DNA from: Candidatus Kapaibacterium sp.
GTDB taxonomy: Bacteria; Bacteroidota; Ignavibacteria; Kapaibacteriales; UBA4661
NCBI GenBank assembly: GCA_025455065.1
Contig: JALONG010000026.1
Coordinates: 1 to 53,881, forward strand
DNA length: 53,881 bases
Reading direction: 5' to 3'
Positions within the stretch are counted from its first letter, which is position 1, and each line of letters begins with the position of its first letter. The position numbers and the translations under genes were made by a program. Shown piece after piece: positions 15,531-24,767 of this stretch. Under the pieces are notes generated by a model that was not told the origin of the DNA, made no database searches, and saw only the letters and a program-made list of their open reading frames with translations.

Positions 15531-17120
15531 ATGATTACAAATACTCTCCGTTCCGATGTGCCCGCATTGGAACACACCCAAACACCAGCAAAAACAAGCA
15601 TTTCGAGCCGAAGCAAACAATGGTTCAAACGCAATGCCTACAATCTTCACCGATGGATAAGCCTTATCGCGCTAGTTCCTGCCTTGATGTGGTCGCTTTC
15701 TGGAATGTCGCATCCGTTTATGGCGCACTGGTTCAAGCCTACGATTGCAAAAGAATTTTTGCCAGCACTGCCGATTGACCAAAGCGCAGTTACCATGCCG
15801 CTTTCGGAGGCACTTCGCGCCAATGGAATCGCGGAAATTAAGCAATTCCGTTTGGTCAATTTTAAGGGCGCTGTATTTTACCAAATCCAGCAAATATCAA
15901 GTCCCGAACACGTGTACCTCAACACTCGCACAGGAACTCGCTTACAGAACGGCGACGCGCTGTATGCTGAGTTTTTGGCAAAGCAGTATTTCGGTAATAA
16001 GAATGCACAAGTGCTTGAAAAGCGCATTATTACTAAATTCGACGATGATTATCGCTATATCAATCGTTTGCTGCCTGTTTGGAAGATTTCCTTTCAAGAA
16101 GGCGGCTACGATGTCTATGTGGAAACGGCTTCGGGGCGCATGGCGACGTACAACACACCACTTCGCCGTGCGTTTTTGCTGACGTTCCAGTATTTGCATA
16201 ATTGGGGTTGGCTGAACGGCGTAGAACCTATGCGGGTAGGCGTGATTGTCGTTTTCCTGAGCGTAATTATATGTGCCGCAGTCGCCGGAATTGTCCTTTA
16301 TTCCTTCACGTGGAAAAAGCGTCGGAGCAAGCCTGCAAGCGGTCTCAGGAAGTATCACCGCAGTATCGGTATTGCAGTTTCTCTTTCTACGTTTACCTTT
16401 GCTGCGAGTGGAATGTATCACGCTTTGCACAAAGAGCGTTTGCGCGATGAAGCAGGACAGCCTGCTTTGCAAGCCACGTTCAAGGCAGAAGAACTGAATT
16501 TTGGTGCAAAAGAAGCCGCCTTTGTCGCGCCGCCAATGTTTGATGTTTCTGCCGTGAAAATGCCTGTTGGTGGCATACCAACTGTGTTCTACCGCTTTTC
16601 GCACAGCGTGAAACTTGACGCGGCAGATGATTGCTGCGCTCCGATGCAAAGCATCAAAGCAGATAACAATGGCAAAAAGCCTGAATCCATCAAGGCTGCG
16701 ACGTATTTCATCGCCGAAACGGGGAAGCCGCTCCCCAGAGGCGATGCACAGTACGCAAAGCACGTGGCGGTGAGACTTGCGGGGATTTCAACCAGTCAAA
16801 TCCTACGTGAGTCGCTCATAACGGAATTTAAGGGTGAGTATGGATTTATCAATAAACGATTGCCTGTACAGCGCATAGATATTGCTTCCGAGAAGAAAAC
16901 TGCTTTATACATTGAGACACAAAGCGGCACTCTGGCAGCAACAGTTCAGGATGGCGACCGTTTGGAGGGTTTTTCTTTTGCCTACGTTCACAAACTGGAG
17001 TTTTTGAAGCCACTTGGAAAGGACGTGCGTGATGGTGTGGCGGTTGGACTGGGCTTGTTAAACAGTGTGGTTGCAATGCTAGGCTTGGTGCTGTTTGTGC
17101 GGTTGCCGAAAAAGCAGTGA
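15531..17120 (+). CDS. PepSY-associated inner-membrane protein
   Basis: A 529-residue membrane protein with four helices (about residues 44-62, 235-258, 282-302 and 503-525) and two large periplasmic PepSY-type regions between them (GIAEIKQFRLVNFKGAVFYQI; SLITEFKGEYGFINKRLPVQRI). NLHRWISL at the first helix and KYHRSIGIAVS at the third are the usual His-containing PepSY_TM motifs. Such proteins are often ferric or cupric reductases, or partners of TonB receptors in metal uptake. It starts 34 bp after the receptor gene and ends before a terminator, so the three genes form one likely unit. A CC pair in DDCCAPM (about residue 367) is notable in the second PepSY region. Confidence 0.88.
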   Translation: MITNTLRSDVPALEHTQTPAKTSISSRSKQWFKRNAYNLHRWISLIALVPALMWSLSGMSHPFMAHWFKPTIAKEFLPALPIDQSAVTMPLSEALRANGIAEIKQFRLVNFKGAVFYQIQQISSPEHVYLNTRTGTRLQNGDALYAEFLAKQYFGNKNAQVLEKRIITKFDDDYRYINRLLPVWKISFQEGGYDVYVETASGRMATYNTPLRRAFLLTFQYLHNWGWLNGVEPMRVGVIVVFLSVIICAAVAGIVLYSFTWKKRRSKPASGLRKYHRSIGIAVSLSTFTFAASGMYHALHKERLRDEAGQPALQATFKAEELNFGAKEAAFVAPPMFDVSAVKMPVGGIPTVFYRFSHSVKLDAADDCCAPMQSIKADNNGKKPESIKAATYFIAETGKPLPRGDAQYAKHVAVRLAGISTSQILRESLITEFKGEYGFINKRLPVQRIDIASEKKTALYIETQSGTLAATVQDGDRLEGFSFAYVHKLEFLKPLGKDVRDGVAVGLGLLNSVVAMLGLVLFVRLPKKQ

Positions 17121-17153
17121 ACGTGCCTATGTCAAAAGATCTCCTCAAACAGA

Positions 17154-17189
17154 GCCTCTCAAACATTGCGTCTGAGGGGCTTTTCTTTT
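17154..17189 (+). terminator. rho-independent terminator after the PepSY gene
   Basis: GCCTCTCA (17154-17161) pairs with TGAGGGGC (17173-17180), with one G-U pair, and is followed by TTTTCTTTT. It ends the small Cys protein/TonB/PepSY unit. Confidence 0.8.
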
Positions 17190-17210
17190 GTAACTTTAGA
17201 TAAAATGTAA

Positions 17211-17346
17211 TACCAATTTACGTTGAAGATTGTGCATTACTTTTTCAATACTTTTCTCTGGAAGCAGCATAAATACTCGCACAAGAAAGAATGTCTGTGC
17301 CACTGAGGCCGGATTTTTTTTGCACAGTTATCAACTCAAATTGGTA
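17211..17346 (+). mobile_element. MITE-like element, family 1, copy 1
   Basis: A 136-bp non-coding element starting TACCAATTT and ending AAATTGGTA. The terminal inverted repeats run about 26 bp with mismatches (9 perfect end bases, then GTTGA and TGTGCA shared). Direct repeats TAA (17208-17210 and 17347-17349) flank it, fitting a 3-bp target duplication. An inverted copy with about 10 differences lies at 26909-27043. It has no coding capacity, so it would need a transposase in trans; 3-bp TNA duplications occur with some IS5-family elements. Confidence 0.75.
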
Positions 17347-17409
17347 TAACACATTGCATTAAACTGTGGATTCAGGTAAAGCCTGGGCATTCGACAAAAT
17401 TTGACGAGA

Positions 17410-18951
17410 TTAAGAACGCTTCAGGCGATACAATTCCCGTTCGATATTGCGGCGCAAACGGCGTTCTCCCGGATATTCTTTGAAGGACTGAGCCTGTTCT
17501 AAACTACCGACAGCCTCAGGTTTTTTGCCGTTTTTAACTTGAGCAATGGCGAGGTAATAATAAATAGAGGCTTTGAGTTGCGCTTCTTCTCCGGCAAGCG
17601 GCAGTGCTTGGGCGTAGTAGGCTTCGGCGAGTTTGTAATCGCTTTTGGATGCAAGTGATCTCCCACCCAGATAGTGCATATTTGCTCGCTCCGCGCTTGT
17701 TAAGTCCGTGCGCTTGAGGCATTCGTTGATGAGCGTGAATGCTTTCGTGTCGTCGCCGCAATCGAATGCCCATTCTGCTTTGATAAGTTGTTGCTCTTTG
17801 TCAGAAACAGGAGATTTTACGCGCTTTTGCGCTACTTCAATATCTTTTGCTTTGGTGTATCCCTCCACCGCAGCAGCGCGATTTCCCAGAAGTTCTTGAC
17901 ACAAACCCCAATTTGCATGGAGCGCCTGAATATCGGAACGTTGAGCAATTCCTTGCTGGAAGACTGTTGCTGCTTGTGTCAAATTGCCCAGTGCCATTTG
18001 TATTCTCCCAAGACTGTTGCAGGATGCCGCAGCCAAAAACTCAACTTTACGCCCTTTGTCATCCGAAGCAGCGCTAAATTGCTTGATAGCATCTTGCGGG
18101 CGACGTAAATCATCGTAGAGCATATTGCCGTAAAAGTAGCGAATAAGCGTATTTCCGGGGTACATCGTCAAAAAAGAGTTGTAGTGCTGTTCTGCGCGGT
18201 CAAACATTCCTTCGCCACCCGTGAATAGGACACCGCGACTGTAAATTTGTGCCAACCACGATTTTGCTTCAGCACGAGCATACACGCCGTTTGCAGCAGC
18301 ATATTCTAATTGCTTTAATCCTTCAACGCGGTTGCCCGTCATTCCTGCAAGTTTAATGACGCTCTGAGCAAACGAAGGAACTTGTGAAACGATATAATTA
18401 AACAGTCCCAAACCCATGTTTGCATCCGCATTGTTGGGGTCTAACGCAAGCGATTGTTTAAGATAATCTACACCTTTTTGTGCGTCCCTTGCGGCTGTGA
18501 GGTAATCGCCTGTTTTTGTGGCGTTAAAGCCCAGCGTAATTCCTCTGTATCCGTGCAGTCCTCCAATGTAAAACAGGGATTTGCTGTCGTTAGGATTTTG
18601 TTGAAGGAATTTCTCACAAATTGTGATTGTTTGCTGTGCGTAACCCAAAAATTTCTGCATCTCAGCGTCCTGCTCATTTTTAGACAAACGGGAAACACGA
18701 GAATAGAGAAAACGATAGTAATACGTCATCGTGCGAAAGAAGTATCCACGCGGGTCTTGGGGAGCAAGTTTGATAACTTCATTCGCTTTCGCTTCGGCTT
18801 CTTCAAATTGAAGATTGTAGAGCGATTCGATAGAAGACATCGTAACGGTGTGGACTTTTGCCCAATCCGGCTGTTGCTGCTGAGCAAAAAGAGCAGTTCC
18901 TGAAAGCACAAGCAAAGCTACGAATGCAGATAAATACTTGGTTTTAGGCAT
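17410..18951 (-). CDS. exported tetratricopeptide-repeat protein
   Basis: A 513-residue protein with a signal peptide (MPKTKYLSAFVALLVLSGTALFAQ), placing it in the periplasm or cell surface. TPR helices run through most of the rest, for example around residues 40-75 (YNLQFEEAEAKANEVIKLAPQDPRGYF), 150-190 (LKQSLALDPNNADANMGLGLFNY) and 255-300. It is a protein-interaction scaffold of unknown partner. It is transcribed opposite to both flanking TonB loci and is followed (on its strand) by MITE family 1, copy 1. It resembles generic TPR proteins of Ignavibacteria/Bacteroidota; no enzymatic motif was seen. Confidence 0.85.
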   Translation of the reverse strand: MPKTKYLSAFVALLVLSGTALFAQQQQPDWAKVHTVTMSSIESLYNLQFEEAEAKANEVIKLAPQDPRGYFFRTMTYYYRFLYSRVSRLSKNEQDAEMQKFLGYAQQTITICEKFLQQNPNDSKSLFYIGGLHGYRGITLGFNATKTGDYLTAARDAQKGVDYLKQSLALDPNNADANMGLGLFNYIVSQVPSFAQSVIKLAGMTGNRVEGLKQLEYAAANGVYARAEAKSWLAQIYSRGVLFTGGEGMFDRAEQHYNSFLTMYPGNTLIRYFYGNMLYDDLRRPQDAIKQFSAASDDKGRKVEFLAAASCNSLGRIQMALGNLTQAATVFQQGIAQRSDIQALHANWGLCQELLGNRAAAVEGYTKAKDIEVAQKRVKSPVSDKEQQLIKAEWAFDCGDDTKAFTLINECLKRTDLTSAERANMHYLGGRSLASKSDYKLAEAYYAQALPLAGEEAQLKASIYYYLAIAQVKNGKKPEAVGSLEQAQSFKEYPGERRLRRNIERELYRLKRS

Positions 18952-19318
18952 ATTTTATGGAAAATGAGTGGGGGATGAATGGCTATGTTTTATTGCTTTA
19001 ACCCAAAATACCATTTTGTTGGCGGAAATTTACTGCTCACACGTAAATTTTTCACAAAATTTCACACTTCTATTTGCCCACTTCCTTGGTATGAAAAGTT
19101 AGATAGCTGATAGCCAGTGATTTCAGTAATTGCTAGAAATTCAGGGAGCAATAGCTTCCAATAACCTAAAACGGAGATATGAAGAGATTTTTTCTTAGCA
19201 ATTCTCTTGCAAATAGCTATATTACTCACTCATGTTCTGGGAAATATCATCACTTTCGTTTAGTGGAGATTTGGTTATGCTGTACGCACTACGCGCTGTT
19301 TATCGTCATTAAGTCAGT
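18952..19318. other. 367-bp intergenic region between divergent genes
   Basis: Divergent spacer between the TPR gene (minus) and a TonB receptor (plus). It should hold both promoters. On the minus strand a TATTTTG sequence near 19010 partly fits the TAnnTTTG box; nothing convincing was found for the plus strand. No RNA gene, repeat or small reading frame could be supported. Confidence 0.5.
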
Positions 19319-21577
19319 TTGCCTCTAATCCCATTGCACTTTGCTCTCATTCCTTCGACTATCACTCGTTTGGGTCGAAACCTTTCCCTTATTACGATTG
19401 TTGGGTGCTTGTTAAGTTGTTTCGGGGCAAATGCTTGGGGGCAGCAGGAAAAGTCGGTTCCGTTAGAAGATTTATCGCTGGAGGAGTTGATGAATGTAGA
19501 AGTAATTTCGGCTTCAAAGACCGCAGAAAAACTTTCCGATGCACCGGCAACCGTTATCGTTCTCACCGCACAAGACCTTGTTCGGCGGGGATATTTGGAT
19601 ATAAGTGAAATGTTCGATGACCTGCCCGGTATGGATGTTACCAGACCCTACGGCGACACCTATATGAAAAATTACTGGCGCGGTTACAGGAATACCATCG
19701 GAAGCCCGTATTTGCTTATGGTGGACAATATCATTATGAATAATCTGTATTTTAATGAAGCGGAAGGTATGGCTTCTCTGCCAATGGCAAACATTGAGCG
19801 CGTAGAAATTGTCTATGGTCCTGCTTCGTCGGTGTACGGAGCAAATGCGTTTATGGGAGTAATCAACATCATCACACAAAAAAATCGGGATTCTTCCGGT
19901 GTGTCTTCGCGGGGACAGTTATTGGCGGGTTCGCTGAACAGGCGCATTGCCGACATGAATCTGATGTACAAAAACAATGATTTTCGGGTATCCGTATCGG
20001 GAAGATTTGATTACGGCATTACGGACAATACCACTGCCGAAAACTATGAATATACGCGGCGGGGATATTTATCAAATCGCAGATTATGGGGGGCGTTGGT
20101 AAATAATCCGAGTTTGGCGGGCATTAACTCGGTTCACCAAAATTCGGGTATTGATGCCAGAATGTACTTTGGTAATACAGAAATTGGGTACATGATGAAT
20201 ACCATGCGAACCGGATACGGACTGGTCTATCCGACCGACAAAGTGCAGCCCAATGGGCTGTGGGCGCGACCACAATGGAGTATTCATGCAAGGCACGAGC
20301 AGCATTTTTCTGCTACCTTTTCTTCAACGACGTTATTGCGTTACCGAGAAAGTGATGTTGGTAATGATTCGTATTTTGTGGAAGGATACGACCTAAGTTC
20401 TCCCGGTAGCCGCGTCGTTGATGTATCCTTTTGGCAATCGTTAAACAATAGTTTTTCGCTCTATCAAGATTTCACCTATTCTCCGCTGCCTGTATTGACG
20501 GTGAATGCGGGGTTGAAATTTGAACGCCGAGACTTACAAAAGGCATACGATGTCAATTATGGTCCGTCGCTTCCGCCCGATAGTGTCCGCTCAATCTATC
20601 CGATGCCAAGCCCTTTTGCTGCGATACGGCAGTATCAAAACCGCATTGTTGTTGATGACGAGGGGGCATACTTACAGGCGAAATATCAGGTACAACACCT
20701 TTTTGGTGCGAATGACAGGCACAATCTCATCGCCGGCTTGCGCTTTGATAATAATTCTGTTTATGGGCTTGCCAGCACTTTGAGAGCAAGTTACGTTGGT
20801 AATTATGGTAATTTGGGCTTACGCCTCATGTATGGGCAAGCATTTCAAGAGCCTGTCCCGAGAACGCTGTTTGGAGGTTGGCGCGGCTCCGGTAGCGACC
20901 CCGATTTGAAGCCTGAGTTATCAAATACCATCGAACTAAGTGGCACGTACACGGAAAATAATCTCAGTGCTGTGGTGAGTCTGTACAATGTTAATAGTCA
21001 AAACACGATTGTCAATACCTCGCAGGGCGCTCAAAACCTTGGTGCGCGTTCTGTTCTGGGGGCTGATATTCATCTTCAAACACGAATTCCGGTCAATGTT
21101 CTCAAGCAACTATCTGTTTGGGGATATTATTCTTATCTGAGTTCTCAAGAGCGCCAAATACACAATGGAACACTGACCGACAGCGTCGCAAGGATTGGCG
21201 ATTTAGCTGACCACAAGGTGTATTTGGGTGTAAGTGCCGACATAAATGCTGATGTAAATATTACGCTCAGAGGGCGATTTATAGGGCAGCGCCAGACAAT
21301 CGCCTCCAATCCAATTCGCGTTATTGACGCATATACTACGGTAGATGCAACCTTTACCTATGAAAATCTTTTTGCCAAAGGTATCGGAATCTCGCTCCGC
21401 GTCTTCAATATTTTCAACGCACAGTATTTTCATCCCGGTTTGCGCGATGCTGCCGCCGGAACAACGCCGGGCGTATTTGACGGGAGGGGAATTTGGCGAG
21501 GCAGTGCAAGTTTTTACAATTCACTTCTTCCACAACCCGGTAGAACTATTCAACTAGCGCTCATCTTTGGTATTTGA
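19319..21577 (+). CDS. TonB-dependent receptor (no carboxypeptidase-D-like domain)
   Basis: A 752-residue outer-membrane receptor. A hydrophobic signal (about residues 20-42) precedes SLEELMNVEVISASK, the usual start of this receptor type, then the plug (about 55-170, with IERVEIVYGPASSVYGANAFMGVINIIT) and a beta-barrel ending ...RTIQLALIFGI. It is unlike the receptor at 13136 in lacking the N-terminal regulatory-like domain. The substrate is unknown; BtuB/colicin-receptor-type proteins share this layout. Start: the frame opens just after a stop at 19310-19312 and no ATG precedes the signal peptide, so TTG 19319 was taken; another non-ATG start a few codons later is possible. It has no obvious partner genes. 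Confidence 0.88.
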   Translation: MPLIPLHFALIPSTITRLGRNLSLITIVGCLLSCFGANAWGQQEKSVPLEDLSLEELMNVEVISASKTAEKLSDAPATVIVLTAQDLVRRGYLDISEMFDDLPGMDVTRPYGDTYMKNYWRGYRNTIGSPYLLMVDNIIMNNLYFNEAEGMASLPMANIERVEIVYGPASSVYGANAFMGVINIITQKNRDSSGVSSRGQLLAGSLNRRIADMNLMYKNNDFRVSVSGRFDYGITDNTTAENYEYTRRGYLSNRRLWGALVNNPSLAGINSVHQNSGIDARMYFGNTEIGYMMNTMRTGYGLVYPTDKVQPNGLWARPQWSIHARHEQHFSATFSSTTLLRYRESDVGNDSYFVEGYDLSSPGSRVVDVSFWQSLNNSFSLYQDFTYSPLPVLTVNAGLKFERRDLQKAYDVNYGPSLPPDSVRSIYPMPSPFAAIRQYQNRIVVDDEGAYLQAKYQVQHLFGANDRHNLIAGLRFDNNSVYGLASTLRASYVGNYGNLGLRLMYGQAFQEPVPRTLFGGWRGSGSDPDLKPELSNTIELSGTYTENNLSAVVSLYNVNSQNTIVNTSQGAQNLGARSVLGADIHLQTRIPVNVLKQLSVWGYYSYLSSQERQIHNGTLTDSVARIGDLADHKVYLGVSADINADVNITLRGRFIGQRQTIASNPIRVIDAYTTVDATFTYENLFAKGIGISLRVFNIFNAQYFHPGLRDAAAGTTPGVFDGRGIWRGSASFYNSLLPQPGRTIQLALIFGI

Positions 21578-21747
21578 GGGGTTCCTACGTGTTTACCATC
21601 GTACCTCAAAATTTCAAAAAGGTGTTGTGCTAAAAGTAAAAAACAAAGATATTGCACGAAGAAGATCGTCAAAACCGCTTTTTGGCATTGCAAAGATTTA
21701 CTTGAACGATAGCCCTGAACCGACATCGTTGAACTGTTATTCCTCCC

Positions 21748-22980
21748 ATGAAATTCCTTAACCGCCTTATCATTCTTCTTGAAATAGCGTTAAGCTATGT
21801 TATGATTCGTCGCCAAAATCTCCGGCAAGAACACAAACAACCTCATAACATTCTGATTTTTGCGTATATGGGCTTAGGAGACGCAATAATGATGCTACCC
21901 ATGCTCCGTGCGGTTAAAGAAACATACCCCGCAGCACAAATCACTGCATTGACGACCTTGCCTTCGCCTGCACACGAGATTTTACGCTTATCCGGCTGTG
22001 TTGATACTATTGAATTTTTTAATTTCAAGCAATCGTTATGGAAGGAGCGTTGGGCGCTTATCAATCGTTTGAAAAAGGTTCGTTTTGATTTGGTCTTTAG
22101 TTCATACGTTGCCCCGGTTCCTTATTTTGTGCGGCTTTTGGCAGATATTCCGCTTCGTATTGGTCACGTCCCCCCCGCACGTGGTGTACGAAATATGAAT
22201 TTACGCTTTCTGTGGACACATTCTGTTCCCCTTCGTGACAACGATAAAGCACACGAGACTACACGCTATCTTGCTTTGGCAGAAGCACTGGGGATTCCTA
22301 CCCAAAAGCACCGTTTGAATATTTCCTTAACGCCAAGTAAGGAACATGAGGAGAGAGCAGTTGATGCACTCAAAAAGTATGGTGTTGGGGCGGAAGATAT
22401 GTGCATCGGTTTTCATCCTGCCGTTGGTGTCACGATGCCTTGGCGGCAATGGGGTGTGGAAAAGTTGATACAAACGGCTCAAGAACTTCAACGTTCTTAC
22501 AGTTCTGCAACAAGAACCGTATGGATACTACTGTTCGGAAGTAATGCCGATAAGGAACTGTTGGAAGAAATGTCCGAAGCACTGAAGCCCAATGTCATCA
22601 TTCTTATCCCAGACCAAATCTGCCACCCTGGCGATATTCCTCTTTCGATGACAATGGCTCTGCTACGGCGATGTAGCCTCCTCATTGCCAATGACGGCGG
22701 TATCGCACATTTAGCGACTGCTTGCGGCACACCATTAGTGCGGATTTTCGGCATGGCGGATTATCACGGCTATAAAGCGCTCCAGCTTGAAAACGGCGTG
22801 AAGAATGTGGACGTATGGAAGGGCTTGGAATGTAGTCCCTGCATGGGACTGGGGGTGATTAAGCCCGGATACAATCTCACAAATTGCGGTCATAGAAATT
22901 GTTTGCAGTTGATTACCGTGCAAGAAGTGGTGCGGGCTGCGGAAGATGTTTTGCCATTAGACAAGGAAAATAATGATTGA
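21748..22980 (+). CDS. family 9 glycosyltransferase (LPS heptosyltransferase-like)
   Basis: A 410-residue GT-B enzyme. The N-terminal domain has the GT9 motif region YMGLGDAIMMLPMLRAVKETYP (about residues 40-60), and the C-terminal domain has LLIANDGGIAHLATACGTPLVRIFG (about 310-335), the sugar-nucleotide-binding region of heptosyltransferases. It probably adds a heptose or related sugar to lipopolysaccharide core at the inner face of the inner membrane. Its last 8 bases overlap the methyltransferase gene, so the two are translationally coupled. A C-terminal segment with several Cys (CSPCMG...NCGHRNC) is seen in many bacterial GT9 proteins. The acceptor sugar cannot be deduced. Confidence 0.88.
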   Translation: MKFLNRLIILLEIALSYVMIRRQNLRQEHKQPHNILIFAYMGLGDAIMMLPMLRAVKETYPAAQITALTTLPSPAHEILRLSGCVDTIEFFNFKQSLWKERWALINRLKKVRFDLVFSSYVAPVPYFVRLLADIPLRIGHVPPARGVRNMNLRFLWTHSVPLRDNDKAHETTRYLALAEALGIPTQKHRLNISLTPSKEHEERAVDALKKYGVGAEDMCIGFHPAVGVTMPWRQWGVEKLIQTAQELQRSYSSATRTVWILLFGSNADKELLEEMSEALKPNVIILIPDQICHPGDIPLSMTMALLRRCSLLIANDGGIAHLATACGTPLVRIFGMADYHGYKALQLENGVKNVDVWKGLECSPCMGLGVIKPGYNLTNCGHRNCLQLITVQEVVRAAEDVLPLDKENND

Positions 22981-23836
22981 AGTTCGAGAAAATATTCACG
23001 GTAATAAAAAACGGTTTGAGTATGCCGTTTCGCTCATAGAACGCTTCCAATGCGCATCAGTGCTGGATGTTGGGTGTGGAAACGGGGAGCATTTGACTAC
23101 GCCGCTTGCCGAGCATTTCCCCTCGGTACGATTTGTCGGTATTGACAGCGATGCAGCTACAATGCGGCTTGCAGAGGAAATTGCCAAGCACCATACTGTA
23201 AAGAATATCCAATTTTTCACCGATGCTGAATTTCAATCGGACGAAAAATTTGATTTGGTGATTGCGTCGGAAGTGATTGAACACGTCGAACGCCCGGGCG
23301 AATTTTTACTCTTTTTGCGTTCAAAACTCAAGCCGAAAGGCGCGATACTGCTCACAACACCGAATGGATACGGTGCTTTTGAATTGATGACCGCCATCGA
23401 AACACCGCTCCATCTTTTGGGTGTGATGAATCTTCTGAGTAAACTGCCCGGGCTGCGCTCGTTAAAAGTCGGTAACAGCTACGATACGGGCAATGTTGCC
23501 GATTTACAAGCAGATACGCTTGCCATCAGCCCTCACGTGAACTTTTTTTCCTACAAGCGGCTTTTGACGCTGTTTAAGGAAGCAGGGTTGCGGGTTGAAG
23601 AATACAAACCTCGTGCGCTTTTTGGGGGATTAGGCTTTCAACAACTTATACGAAGCGCAGAGGCTTTACATAAAAACGCATACTCTTCGGATGGAAAATC
23701 TCCGTATTTGGTGAGTGGCTGGATGTTTGTGCTGAAAAGCAGCAGCAATGAGCCGAAGAAGCAATTTTCTTATCGCCGCAGATTCAATGAGCGTCTTCGT
23801 CGCAGATTAACGGCGAAGCGGTGGGGAACTGGATAA
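22973..23836 (+). CDS. class I SAM-dependent methyltransferase
   Basis: A 287-residue methyltransferase with motif I VLDVGCGNGEH (about residues 24-34), acidic post-I FVGIDSDAATM, and the motif II/III segments FDLVIASEVIEHVERPGEFL and LKPKGAILLTTPNGYG. It is of the Methyltransf_11/23 type often acting on sugars, lipids or quinones. Overlap with the glycosyltransferase gene suggests it modifies the same envelope glycan. The C-terminus is Arg-rich (RRRFNERLRRRLTAKRW), perhaps for membrane or nucleic acid contact. Three bases after its stop a MITE-like element begins, so the natural 3' end may have been altered. Confidence 0.87.
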   Translation: MIEVRENIHGNKKRFEYAVSLIERFQCASVLDVGCGNGEHLTTPLAEHFPSVRFVGIDSDAATMRLAEEIAKHHTVKNIQFFTDAEFQSDEKFDLVIASEVIEHVERPGEFLLFLRSKLKPKGAILLTTPNGYGAFELMTAIETPLHLLGVMNLLSKLPGLRSLKVGNSYDTGNVADLQADTLAISPHVNFFSYKRLLTLFKEAGLRVEEYKPRALFGGLGFQQLIRSAEALHKNAYSSDGKSPYLVSGWMFVLKSSSNEPKKQFSYRRRFNERLRRRLTAKRWGTG

Positions 23837-23839
23837 GTA

Positions 23840-23949
23840 CGTTATTCTTGAAATAAATAACTATTGGAAAATAAGTATTGAAGGTACTTTGATTTTACAA
23901 CACCGCATAAATACTTGGCTAAAAATAATTGCTTAATTTAAGAATCATG
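23840..23949 (+). mobile_element. MITE-like element, family 2, copy 1
   Basis: A 110-bp AT-rich element from CGTTATTCTTGAAAT to the imperfect inverse ATTTAAGAATCATG (about 17-bp terminal inverted repeats with three mismatches), flanked by TA on both sides (23838-23839 and 23950-23951). An inverted copy of the same length, with about five base differences, lies at 39946-40055. TA duplication is typical of IS630/Tc1-mariner-type movement. It has no coding capacity. Confidence 0.78.
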
Positions 23950-24018
23950 TAATAAGCATCATCGTAAATCTTTTCCATTTTTTTTAGCAAAAGTGCAACT
24001 TTATTGAAATTTTTTCGC

Positions 24019-24046
24019 TATCTTTGAAAGCGACTGATTAGTCGCT
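24019..24046 (+). promoter_or_regulatory. promoter -7 box and palindromic operator for the TetR gene
   Basis: TATCTTTG (24019-24026) fits the TAnnTTTG -7 box. It is directly followed by the perfect palindrome AGCGACT-GATT-AGTCGCT (24029-24046), with a further half-like GGTCGCT at 24054-24060. A palindrome over the start of transcription, upstream of a TetR gene, is the usual place of a self-repression operator. The -33 element is not clear. Confidence 0.6.
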
Positions 24047-24089
24047 ACTTAATGGTCGCTGTTTTGAGAATGACTGTTTTTATCAATTT

Positions 24090-24749
24090 ATGATTGCCCT
24101 CTCAACCTTTACCAATCTGCCGCCAGAACGCCAAGAAGCAGTTGTCATGGCTGCTGCGGAAGAGTTTGCGATGAAAGATTACGAAAGTGCGTCGCTATCG
24201 GAAATCGTGAAAAAACTCGGCATTGCCAAAGGGAGTTTTTATCGCTATTTCGATAGCAAACTTTCCTTGTATCGTTATACGCTCAACTACGCACTACAAC
24301 TGCGATTGCAGCATGAGGGAAAGGTCTTACAAAAGCCACTTAACGATTTTTTTGAACTTCTTGTTGAAAATTTTCAAGAAAAACTCGCCTTCGACCTCAA
24401 ATATCCCTTATTTGCTGCACTTTCCTACAAAGTTTTGCAAGAGCAGCATGAAGATGTGCGCGAGACGCAGCACGAACTCAAAAATCAGATTCTGGAGCTT
24501 TTGGTAACAATGCTTAAAGAGCAACAACGACGGGGCATTGTGAGAAAAAATATTGATATTCGGCTTATGGCATTTAGCATTTTTACTCTGCAAGCAGGAA
24601 TGTATGATTTCCTCGCATACCGCTTTGGCATTGATATTCGGGCAAACATTCGAGAGCGCAAACCGATGCTGGAACTCTCAAACAAAGATGTCCGAAAGGT
24701 TGCAAAAGAAATGGCAGAAATGCTGAAAAATGGCATAAAATCATCCTAA
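24090..24749 (+). CDS. TetR-family transcriptional regulator
   Basis: A 219-residue TetR repressor. The N-terminal helix-turn-helix (about residues 10-55, ERQEAVVMAAAEEFAMKDYESASLSEIVKKLGIAKGSFYRYFDSK) is canonical, and an all-helical ligand domain follows. It probably represses itself through the palindrome at 24029-24046, and the adjacent CPBP and glycosyltransferase genes, which follow at 18 bp and 29 bp spacing. The ligand is unknown. The frame has one obvious start; the upstream promoter-operator gives a leader of about 55 bases. Confidence 0.92.
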   Translation: MIALSTFTNLPPERQEAVVMAAAEEFAMKDYESASLSEIVKKLGIAKGSFYRYFDSKLSLYRYTLNYALQLRLQHEGKVLQKPLNDFFELLVENFQEKLAFDLKYPLFAALSYKVLQEQHEDVRETQHELKNQILELLVTMLKEQQRRGIVRKNIDIRLMAFSIFTLQAGMYDFLAYRFGIDIRANIRERKPMLELSNKDVRKVAKEMAEMLKNGIKSS

Positions 24750-24767
24750 AATCACTGTTATTGTACC

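Noticed and set aside
21567-21761. 64-codon plus-strand frame between the second TonB receptor and the glycosyltransferase
   Set aside because: Overlaps the ends of both neighbours, has no ribosome-binding site and no recognisable protein character.
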